Positions 1 to 11,600 of a stretch of 64,000 bases of DNA are shown here, piece by piece. Position 1 is the stretch's first letter. Every line of letters starts with the position of its first letter. The notes beneath the pieces are model-generated. The model saw nothing but the letters and a program-made list of their open reading frames with translations, was not told where the DNA came from and ran no database searches. This DNA comes from Patella vulgata. Its lineage: Eukaryota; Mollusca; Gastropoda; Patellidae. The stretch spans positions 42,829,501-42,893,500 of the forward strand of contig NC_065886.2 in assembly GCF_932274485.2 (NCBI RefSeq), written 5' to 3'. The translations under genes were made by a program, and so were the position numbers.

Positions 1-748
1 TCATCTGAAAACATCACATTGCTCCAGCGTCGATTATCCCAGTGTTGACGATCCCTACACCAACGACGTCTTGCCTGAATGTGATGATCTCTCAAACAAG
101 GGATCACGCGAGGACGTCGGGCGCGAAGGTGACCCCTATGCAGTCGATTCCGAATCGTCTGGCCACTCACTCTCACACCAGTGTCTGTTTGAAGACGAGC
201 GCTGATCTGATTTGCTGTGATGACACGATTTCTCAAGGCCAAGGTACGGATAAATCTATCCTGGGCTTGAGTTGTCGCCCTTGGTCGACCTGAGCGTGGT
301 CTGTCCTGTACAGATTGTGTATCACGGTATCTGGACCATAGCCTGCTTATGACAGACTGAGAAACATTCATCGTCCGCGCCACAACCGCCTGTGTTGTGC
401 CGATCTGTAGCATGCCAAGGGCACGTAACCTTTCATTTTGGGTAAGCCGACGCATATCAAAATTTGTTTTTTGGTCACTAAAACAATTAAACTGATGTTT
501 CCATCCTGGAATTCAATGCCACAATGACTGTAACATTCAAAGTCAGAGTCGTGCAAATCTTGGGTTGGACCCCCATGATGATCCCAAGCATCACCTGCAT
601 TCCATGCGGTAGCTATTGGTGCGTTTGGGCGTCACATGTAACTGGAAATGTTTCTTCTGTTAGGTTCTATAGTGACTTTTTTCGTAGTCATTTGCATATT
701 TTAGTATTATGCCCCCAAAATCAAATATCCCCTACTTTTTTTGAATAG
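1..748 (-). mobile_element. Tc1-like DNA transposon, cut by the window edge
   Basis: The complement encodes the N-terminal part of the same Tc1-type transposase seen whole at 45477-47146 (helix-turn-helix region with RLTQNERLRALGML, then QARRRW). It ends at 748 with GAATAG followed by TA, the expected Tc1 target dinucleotide, and shares the outer inverted repeat of the other copy. Unlike that copy it has no SINE inside it (junction near 50-60). It sits in the intron before exon A1. The catalytic half lies beyond the window edge. Confidence 0.9.
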
Positions 749-750
749 TA

Positions 751-2443
751 TATATAAGATTCTTTAACCTTACCCAAAAAAAGGGTTTTAGAGACCTGTC
801 AATTAAATAAGATATTCAATTTAATTTTTAACAAGAAATTGATTCTCTTGAAATATCTGTTTTTTTACCGATGAGAACAAATAAGAATAGTCTCGTTAAA
901 TCAGACTATTATCTTTCAGAATCCTCTAATCGTCGAACTGATTACATTATAGAGCCTGGACGTTGAAGACTAACAAAATCGAGTACTATCCCCTTCTAAT
1001 GACCTCGGCCTTCTGGCTTTATCGCGTAAATCATTAATTTCCGCCATAGTCCGGATTTTTTTCCGTATGCAAATGACGTACGTCGTACATCCCATATAAG
1101 GTATATGTTCTACTATGCAAGGTTCTATTATGCATGTGTCTATTATGCAAAATGCAGAATGCAGAAGTGTAATGTGCAAAATAACTATTATACTGTATTT
1201 TGTATTATTGAAAAGTGTATTCTGTATTTTAACACCGTGACATTGGTATTGTTGAGCAATGGAAATTGTAAATTGTAAAACTAAAATACGTATTGTGAAC
1301 TACTGACATTTGCAGTTTGCACCGTGAACAATGAAATAATATTGGCAACGTTATCCTTCCATAGATTGGAGGGACAAAGCTGGGGCAAAGTCCAAGGTTA
1401 AGGGGGCAAAGGCACGAGCTTCAACTAGGGGTAGGGGGCCTCCCCCAGAAAATTTTGAAAAACAGGTCGCCGGAAATGCAGCCTGGCAGTATTTCAGGCA
1501 CTGATCGATGAGGTAAAGTGTCAAACGAACGGACTTGCCAATCACGACGAAGCCCACCCACGAGCGTCAAAGTAGGGAGTCCTCCCCCAGAAATTTTTGA
1601 AAAATACTAGACTGCCGGAAATGCTGTCTTACAGTATTCTGTCGGGCACCGATCGTCGAGATAAATAGATCTGCCCAGATACCGTTCGTCGCCTGATCAC
1701 TAGTTTATCCGACTAGAGAACAAAATGTCAAACGAACGGACGTGCGAACCTCAACGAATTCCCCTTGTGAGCGCCAAAGTAGCGAGTCCATTGGGGACCT
1801 CGCCAAGAAAATTTTGAAAAATAGACTGTCGGAAATGCTCTACAACATGCAAGTTTATGACTGAGTGGGGATGTGGGATTTATTACAAATACTTTTTTTT
1901 ATTTTCTAAAATTATTGGGGTGGCAAACAGAGGACAGACCAGATTAATGGGGGGCCCCCACCCTGGCCACTGGCTGAGTGGAGGTTATAGGGATTGTGGA
2001 TACCACGGATTATTTACCGGAATTCGTCCTTCATTAGTCTGCAGTAAATAAATAGCATTTGACAAAATGTCCCATGTGTGTGCTACTCTGGAAGAAGGTT
2101 CGTAATTTCTATAAATTGTCCTAATCCCTTTCCCCAGTTATTTGCAATAAAATATGTTTAAACTGCTACTGGCCGACATTTTATCTTAATGTATATCCAA
2201 ATAGTTCCAAATATACACTTTTGATTAAGCCGTCGGTGGATGCCCGGGTATTTAGCTATGCATAAACAACTCATTTTATTGGCGAACGCTTAAATACTTG
2301 TTAACGAATTGTCCGTGACAGAAAACCCCGTAGTGTTCGATGGGGTGTTTTTACACGACAGATGGTCACCAACGAGAGATTAGACTTGGTGTGGACAGGC
2401 CAGGCCTTTAATTTTTAAACTCTCTTTCTTTTTATGTTTTAAG
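751..2443. other. intron upstream of exon A1, no gene seen
   Basis: AT-rich intronic sequence before the first visible exon of copy A. Apart from the degenerate repeats at 1355-1845 nothing coding is supported; the short open frames here have no recognisable domain and no paired splice sites. The preceding exon of the complement gene must lie left of the window. Confidence 0.6.
1355..1845. repeat. degenerate long tandem repeat, about three copies
   Basis: A block with CTCCCCCAGAAA, then TTTTGAAAAA, then CGGAAATGC recurs near 1440, 1580 and 1800, with AACGAACGGAC in the first two intervals. The copies are diverged and of unequal length (about 140-220 bp apart). Origin unknown. Confidence 0.6.
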
Positions 2444-2659
2444 ATTAAGATGAACTATACTGGAGACGTTAGCTTGTGTTTGCCAAATCAAATGTCCACA
2501 ATTAAAACAACTCTTAAAGCAGAAAAATCCTGGTCAACCAATTTCTTCATCATACCCTTAAAAACTGGAGATCTTACTATCCGTGTTGGGGTGTGGGACA
2601 TTACGAATCGTAATAAAGAAAAACTTGTTGATGTGGTGGAAAAGCAGCTTTATGTGGTG
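2444..2659 (+). CDS. C3-like copy A, exon 1 of window (macroglobulin domain)
   Basis: Acceptor TTTTAAG, donor GTGAGT, phase 0 at both ends, 72 codons. FFIIPLKTGDLTIRVGV matches the C3 segment YVIVPLKTGLQEVEV before the CUB domain; the exon ends KQLYVV, as C3 ends KSLKVV. Confidence 0.9.
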
Positions 2660-5600
2660 GTGAGTGTTTAAATGTTATATATAGATCCTCGGGTGGTCGT
2701 AATATTGAATGGGTTACTTTCCAAATGGAAGCATTGGAATCGGATAAGATGAACCCTATTGATTTTCAGAAAAAATATATATTGTGTTATTATGTGTCCG
2801 GAAAAGTTTATGAAGATAATAAAGATTAGATTAGATCACTTTTAAATATTCATTCCGGATAAGCTGCTTCTGTGTGTGCGTATATCCACGCTTTTCGTGA
2901 CTATCTTTGTATTTATGTTTTTAAACGTTTAATCGGATGCAAAGTCTTTGAGAACCTATGTGAAATTGGTTTATTACAGCCTGAAGGAAAAAGATTGAGG
3001 AAAACAATAACATTTGCTCTCGATCCGGAAGGAAACAAAATAAGTAGACAAACAAAATCTACTGAAATAAATATTAGTGATACGCCCACCATTAATCGTA
3101 AGTTCAATCATTTTCCAGAAGAGAGAGAGAGAGAGTCCATTTGGTTTTTGGTTAGACATGTGATCCTACTCTTGTCACCTACGCGTGCGGGGTCCAAACC
3201 ACGCCACCTTGATGCAATGACAGACTGTATGATCTACCCCCCCACCCCTTCCTCTCCTAGAGACCAAGGAATGAGTAAAGATAGAGTAAACTGGAAAACC
3301 CAGAGAAAATCCATATGGTTAGACATGTGATCCTACTCTTTGTCACGTACACGTGCAGGGTCCAAAGCATGCCACCTTGATGCAGTGACAGACTATATCA
3401 TCTACCCCCCACCCTTTCCTCTCCTAGAGACCAAGGAATGAGTAAAGATAGAGTAAACTGGAAAACCCAGAGAAAATCCATATGGTTAGACATGTGATCC
3501 TACTCTTTGTCACGTACACGTGCGGGGTCCAAAGCATGCCACCTTGATGCAGTGACAGACTGTATGACCTATCCCCCCCACCTTCCCGCGTCGACGCCTC
3601 CAGAGACCAAAGAATGAGTAATCCTATTATCAATACCTTCCAGTTGATTTAATCAATTCATTGAGATTCTTTTTCCCAAGATAAGTCAAGTACACAGTTA
3701 AGTACACAGACCTAAGAAGAGCAATGGTTAAAATTGTTTTCTAAACTGTCGTTAAGCTTGGATTCCATGTGTATGCATTTCTGTGATGCTCCCATGTGTT
3801 CATCAAACGGTTTAATGTGTAGAATGAAGACCTGAGAGAGAAAGAAAGAGAGGAGAGAGAGAGTGAAGATCTGAGAGAGAGAGAGAGAAATGGGGTTTAA
3901 CGTCCACTCGACACAAACTTGGTCATTGCGGGACTAACATATGGTTTTAATTTTATTTCAATAATTTGCTTGCGTGTAGGGGTCTTTAGCAGTGGGAGGA
4001 AACCGGAGGACCCGGAGAAAACCCACGAGGTTGGACAGGTGACCCTACTCCTTGTCACGTACAACCAGGGATTCGAAACCACGCCAGTCGACTCAATGAC
4101 AGACTGTATGATACAGCGCGAGCACGCTAATCATTCAGCCATCCAACCCCCCTCGAATGAAGACCTCTCTTTTTCGGCAAGGAATAAACATTCCGTTTAG
4201 GAGCTTGATGCAACAGGAAGAAAGCTCATTTTACGTCATATGACGGAGATTTTCCAGGCGTGGTGTCTGCGGAGTACCCCCCAGGAGTAGTAAACACGCT
4301 ACGTAAAGACACTTTACACTGCACCGAAAATGTATGCATAACATCCCTGCAACCAATTTTGAATGATTTATGTATCAGAATGTTGTTATTGCTCATTACG
4401 CATTAGAATCCTAGCCTGTAAGTAGATTAACTCCTCGTCGTATGGCAATTACAATAATCTGGGCTATTTTCCACAAAATATAATTTTATTCAAAAGTAAC
4501 ATTGAAGAATTTATTGTATTCCATTGCTTTGACCTAGATACACTTAACGCAGGAGAAAATACACAAAAGACAGAAGTTGATTTAGCACTGCCAGTAGAAA
4601 TAATACCAGGAACTGAAGATTGTGCTATTCAGGCGTGTGGTAAGCTTTATATCTCATAACTATCCATTTATACTTTTATTATATCACAACTATCCATTTT
4701 GTACCTTTACTATATCCTAACTATCCATTTAAACTTTTATTACATCATAACTATCCATTTTGAACTTTTATTACATCATATACTATCCATTTATACTTTT
4801 ATTATTTCCATTTTGTACTTTTATTACATCATTGTTAAATTTATACCCAAATTATACGTTTTCAGGCATCATTTGCAATCTTAAAGCCCAGTATGCCAGA
4901 ATAAATTCTAAATTTAATGTATAAAGAGACATTCGGGGTGTTTATCAAGAAAATAGATTATAATTAACATCAAATATCATGTTGCAAATATACCATTGTT
5001 CTTTAGCACCTATTGAAATTTTGGAAACCGATATAAGCTATAATACATGTAATCTTATATAATATCACAGTCATGGGTTGACAGAGTCTATTATCTTATG
5101 TGTTGGTAATGATGTATTGTATACCCTCGCGCAACTGGTCAACAGCAAAGCAGTTGTCCATCATATTTAATATGTCCATGGTATTTAAATAACAGACTGT
5201 CCAAACTCCTAACTGGTAGTATAGTACTAGGCGTGCTGTGGTATTTTCTTTTATGCTAGAGATTGCTCATTTTGTGAATTGATGTTATGTTATAATTTTG
5301 TTTATTTTTCTATTTGTTACGTTATATTCTGTTATAACTTTTGCAGGTGATTTAATGGGGGATATTATAACTGGTACTGTGGCGGGCAAAGGTAACATTT
5401 TTGTTTCATCGTTTCACGTGGCTGAAGAAGTTATCGGCAATATGGCTCCTGTTGTCCACGCTCTCCAATACCTCAACTCATCTGCCCTATTAAATAAAGA
5501 AATGTATTTAAAAGGTAGAAACTATATTATGCAAGGTAAGTTTTTATGTTAAAATTTATTTAACAATTTGAACTAATTTGCTTTCTGTTATAAACGATGA

Positions 5601-8600
5601 CATAAATTTATACTTTGTGTTATAAACGATTACATAAATTTAGACCTCCTATTTAGCTAACCATATCGTGTTGTTAAAATGTTATAAATGTGAAACCCCG
5701 TTAATGTCAGGTCCAAAATTACCACCATAAATAGTACAACTGATATGTTGATAAGTTTGTGCGCACACTAATGAATATCTTTGCATGTTCTAATGAGGAC
5801 TTGTCGTCTGCCAAACATGCGGGCGGCATCCAGGGATTTCTTTCTTATTTTGCTTATTATGGTCTTACTTATCCCATTATGGCCATGGTTTTAATTTTCT
5901 GTTGTTTTTTTTGTTGAAAAATAGCAAACTTCTTAAAGGTCTTAGACCTATGTACTCTACAGAAATAAAGTCCACTGCTGATAGTTCGAGACTACCACTG
6001 AAGCGTGCACATTCGCCGTGCCGAGACCAACTTTCTGACAGTATGATACTATAAATAGCCATGGCACGTGCAATTCTCTACAAATCTATCAACTATTACA
6101 GCCGTAAAAAAATTATTGTTGACGATTTTGAATAGCAGTGAAATTAAGCTTCTTGGTTATTACAGCAGATTTAGAAATTACGTTCGTTTCATTTTTTAAA
6201 TCGCTTTATCATTAACTGTACCGTTAAGAGCGGCATCTTTTGGTTTAGTACAAATAATATCTCTGAATCACTCGGGTTAGACAGGAACATGATACTAGCA
6301 GTAGTTTCATTTTACTTTTACAAGTTTCTTAAAACGATTGTTGAGCTACCTAACGTGCTTATTTCAAAATTCAATTTCTTGTTCTAGCTTTCTGTTATGT
6401 TTCGTAAAAAAGTAGTCTTGATTATCCCGACCTGTCAATCAGACGTAGAATGGTCGATAGACTGGTTAAGCGAGACTAATTTCAAAACAAGGGCACGTAA
6501 CCTATCTTTTACTCAAAAGTGTCTGGATGTTATGGACGACACTTGGAACCAGTTTTCAGTCTATTATTTATAGATCATTAATGGTCATAGCTTATTAAGT
6601 ACAACATGATCGTTTATTTAGTGACTATAATTGTGTGAAACTGATTTAAGGCTTGGCATATATATAAATATTGTGGCGTAATTGTCGAGATATATGGAGA
6701 TATATGGAGATATTTATTTATGGTGGGTCACCCTAGTCGTCTTCCAACGTGCGACAGGCATCCAAGGATTTCTTTCTTATTATGCTTATTGTGAGCTTAT
6801 TAATCACTTTATGGCTATGGTTTTGTTTTTCTGTCTTTATAAAATTATATCAAACTTGTTAAGTGTCTTAGACCTATATAGAAATACCCACATTTCTGAA
6901 ATCGTTTTCCAGGAATTACCAGACTGATGAAATTCAGGAATGAAAATGGTGGCTATAGTTTATATGAAGATTTACCCCCTATAACTTGGTAGGTACAGGT
7001 AGTCTTATTTAAACCTATCTACATTCCTAAAAATATTCTGGACAATTCACCAGATCCTTGCCCAAATATTGCATGGGTTGTGACAGGTGTTCTACAGGAG
7101 AATTCAGAGCCAAAAACGATGTTAAAGTGTGAAGCATTGGTCCACTGTAACACTGTAAAATTCAGCTCAAAATATTAAGCCCATGATTTGGAAATGATCG
7201 TCGAAATAGTTTATCGTTCTTATGTAACTGTAATAGGGTGCTGAACTCCAATATGTTTATTGGATACCATTTGTAAGCTTTGCTAAGGGCCGATTAAAAC
7301 ACAGCAGCTACCTATTGTCACTACACAGGTTTATCCAGCCACAAGTTGATTGTTAGTCAAGAAGTATTTCTCAACACCATCTGACAACTAGACGTTGGTG
7401 TCTTTGAAAATGTAGCACAGGGTCATACGAGCCTTCCACACGGAATTCACCAGTTTTATTTACTGCAATATATCCAAACCAAGCTTAACAGGAGCGGGCC
7501 CCTGGGCCTGAGTAGAATCGCGGGGCCCCTAACGCGACGAAAAGATTATTTCATATCCTTCTGAAGTTTGAGGGATATATCAGTCTCCGCCCTCGCGCCG
7601 CCCATGCCTAAGCTGGGCTTTGAATATATCTGGGATTTCTCTATTAATACAAACGCCTACAGGCACTAAAACGGGATTCTTTCAGATTATTTTTGTTGAA
7701 CATCTATTAAATATGTATCAATATGGGTGGGGGGCTGCGTTAATTTTGAAGACCCGAACCAACTGCCCTTCACGACCTTCCCAAGTTCCTTTGCTGCCAA
7801 TTATTATGCTCTTTAATAATTAATTGTTAAATTACTTTTCTACGAAATTTATATTAAAAGGTTAACATCTCTCGTATTAAAAACATTGTGTCATGCCAAG
7901 GATCTGAGTTACGTGGATGAGGAACTCATTAATACTGGTTTTCTATGGTTGTTAGATCAGGTAGATGAAGAAGGGCGTCCAGCAAACGACCAGATAACTC
8001 CAGAGGTAACGCACACTCAGTAATTACTTATTGCATGTACAGTAAGTTTATGATAAGTATGATTGTAACTCAATGTGATTACATCCGATTGCAATGTTTG
8101 TGCTAAATATGTTTAAATCTGATTGTAAGTGTGTGCTAAAATGATTGCACCCAATTGCAAGGTAGTACTAATATGATTACATCTGATTGCAAGGTTGTAC
8201 TAATATGATTACATCTGATTGTAAGGTAGTATTAATATGCTTACATATGATTGCAAGAGTATTAATATGATTACTTATTGCATCTATTGTAAGTTTGTAC
8301 TAAAATGATTACACCTGATTGTAAGTTTGTGGCACGTATGATTACATCTGATCGCAAGTTGTGCTAAATATGATTACATCTAATTGCACATATTTTGTGC
8401 TAAAATGATAACACCCGATTTAAAGTTTATGTTTAAAATGATTACATCTGATTGCAAGTTTGTGCTAAAAATGTTTAAATCCTGTGCTAAATATGATTAA
8501 ATTCGATTGCAAGTTTGTGCTATATATGATTACATCCGATTGCATGTTTTACTAAATATAATTACATCTGATTCCAAGTTTACGTTTTCGTCATATCATC

Positions 8601-11600
8601 TTGAGGCAATAGCGCCTCGCATAATTATAAAATGAAAGAATACCATTTACCCAATACAATGTTAATCTCTACAGAAGCTGCGTTCATTTAAAGATTGGAT
8701 CCTGTGCAGCTGAAACGTTTGCACACCCCAAAAATTCGACACTTGTACCGAATATATCATAACTCTACATGTTTTTTCTTCACAGGATTCCCATGAATAT
8801 GCTGTTATTCTAGCAGCCGAGATAATGATTGCTTTAAAGGAATGTGAGACTAAGGACATGTTAAAAGAAGAGTATTTGGTAAGTAGAAAGTTGATATATT
8901 CTGATGTCATCTAAGACATTAATTGACCTGGTTATCATATTCGTAGCCCTAACCCAGGAAATTTATTGCATAGGATCAAACATTTGACCCAGAATTGTGA
9001 AGTGGGAAAGGCACTGGAGGACATTTGTATGCACCCATATTGAAATAAGGTCTTAATGGTTTCAACCCCTGGTCGGAGTTCATAAGCTGTCAAAGTTGTC
9101 ATTTGGAAAAAAATGATTAGTGTTTATGTTCCTAACATCAAGATCCCTATTGACTTTTAATGAATTCCGACAATTACTGTTGAAGTTATGGCCCTTGATC
9201 AAGTAGAAAAATCTTGTGCGCGCTCTAAAGCAAGGAAATATCCCAACATACCCCAATTGACGGACATTGTAATAAGAGTAGTCGTCATAACAGACTGGTG
9301 GCAATTCCATGTCTTTATTAACGTGACAGGTGCCGATAACCTAAACGTTTTATACATCCCATTTCATTTCAATTTCATTAATACTATTATAATTGTGAAT
9401 TAATAGGAAAGTCTATTAGGTCTAGAGATCCGTATGTTGTCATTCATCGAAGAGAATATCGACAACGTCAGTAATTCTATGGCTTTATCTAAAATGGCGT
9501 ATGCCCTTCAGTTGTCAGATAGCCCAGATGTTGACTGTGTCATTAAAAAGATGGTCCGAGCTGGAAAATCCTCTTCTGGGGAGCACGGTAAGATTTCAAT
9601 CAATTTCATTTCAAAATGATGTATTTTATAAAAACACACTTTTAGTAGGTATGGCATTAACGCTGCTATGGGTATTGACAAAAACTGTAGTGGTGAGGTG
9701 GGGTGGGGTTATGGGGTAGAGCCATTATTCCGTATAGTGAAAGGCAGTATTCATCATATAGAGAAGACGATATTTGCTTACAATGAAGACATTATTACGG
9801 TTTAAAATACAGATGTGACGTCACCCTTTGAGGTTGGCGTACCATTATTTCAAATAATCGCACGGGCAACTTGCCAATCGTACATTATTTATACTAGTGA
9901 AATATTAGACTCGCGTGACGTATTTCACTATAAAGGCACGTGCGGCAACTTGCCAATCGTACATTATTTATACCAGTGAAATATTAGACTCGTGTGACGT
10001 ATTTCACTGTAAAAGCACGTGCGGAATGTCTGTATTTGAAGTCTCGAGCTTAAGAGATTGCGGCCCTCTTGTTGTTACAATATATTACTTAATGTCTCGC
10101 TCTCGACCATTTAACAATACGTATAGTGGAGACATTATTGTATTGAAATGGTGAAAACATTATTCCGTTATATAGGGAAGTCAATAGGATCACGTGGCTA
10201 AGTGGGTAAGACGCTGGCTCGCTAGCCTGGAGGTCGGGTGTTCGATCCCTGCATTGGCCGAGAAAGTTCATCCAGATTTTCCGCCGTGATTTCCCATTGT
10301 CAGTGATGCAGGACGAAGGGCCTGACAACCTCGGTTTTTCGTCTCATCCGAAGGACTAAACAGCTGTCCTTGTCCGTTATATAGTGAAGTCGTCATATAG
10401 TGAAGACATTATTTCGTTATATAGTGGAGACATTATTTCGTTATATATGGTCGAGAAATTCTACAACATAGTGAAGACTATATTCCGTTATATAGCGGAG
10501 ATTTTTTCATTATATAGTGGAGAAATTCTACCAGATAGTGAAGAGTAGTGAAGACTATATTCCGTTATATGGTGGAGACAGTTTTCCAATGTATATTGGA
10601 GAGCCATTATTCCATATAGTGAAAGGCAGTATTTATCATATAGACCAGACATTATTCGGTTACAATATAGTGAAGACTATATATTCCGTTATATGGTGGA
10701 GCCATTATTCCGATGTATAGTACAGACATTATATAGTGGTGACATCATTTCATTATATGGTGGAGACATTCTACGACAACATATCGAAGACTATATTCCG
10801 TTATAAGGTGGATACATTATTCCTATGTATAGTACAGACATTATATAGTGGAGACATTATTTCATTATATGGTAGAGACATTCAACAACATAGCGAAGAC
10901 TATATTCCGTTATATGGTGGATACATTATTCCTATGTATTGTACAGATATTATTTCATTACATGTGTATATAGTAACCATAGTTTTTGATATTTGACTAT
11001 TTCTGTTTCAGGTGTAACTTACTGGACAGAACATCGTGTGTCTGATGGTAAACCATACTGGTATCGTCAAAGTGCTGATGCCTTTTCTATTGAATCAACG
11101 GCCTATGCACTGCTTGTCTACAACCGCCATAGAAAACTAGACCCCCACTCATTAGCCGATTGGTTGATTCGTCAGAGAAATGGTCATGGTGGATTTATTA
11201 GCCCTATAGTATGTTGATCGTTGTTTTGTCTTTATTAATTCACATTTTAACTTGTTATACGAGGGCTGGCTGAAAGTTCTCGGTCTGAAAGGATAGATGA
11301 ATTCGGTTGAAACAAACTTTTGTCGCCAACAAATACAATCATTGAATGAATCATAAACATAAGAACTGCAACTGCAGTGTTATTATTGTCTTTTTACCAG
11401 ACCATCTTGTGAACCTACCCATTGAAATCACCAGAACTGGCTATAGGACAGTCATCAAGTACCTGCAACTGAAAGGACTAACCCCAACACAGATACATGC
11501 CGACATGGTCTCCACTTTAGAGGATCATACCCCCTCCTTTTCAACAATAAAGAAGTGGGCTGCGGAATTTAAGCGTGGCAGAGAGGGATTTGACGATGAG

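Larger units (their letters stand above)
9722..10975. repeat. TATAGTGAAGAC-type minisatellite field, interrupted by a SINE
   Basis: Irregular 18-36 bp units combining ATATAGTGAAGACATTATTC, CGTTATATGGTGGAGACATT and related words at 9722-9800, 10131-10182 and 10376-10975. The arm B counterpart is at 59525-60140 (GGAATAATGTCTTC units on the + strand). Several short open frames across it are by-products of the repeat. Confidence 0.85.

Noticed and set aside
2872-3330. 152-codon frame as a separate gene
   Set aside because: Only 2980-3097 is a real exon; the rest runs into intron and SINE-derived repeats.
8030-8585. CRISPR-like array
   Set aside because: Units are contiguous and diverge gradually; there are no unique spacers, and the context is an animal intron.
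10201-10275. tRNA gene candidate (box A and box B present)
   Set aside because: It is the head of SINE-B, with SINE body following and sister copies with target duplications.
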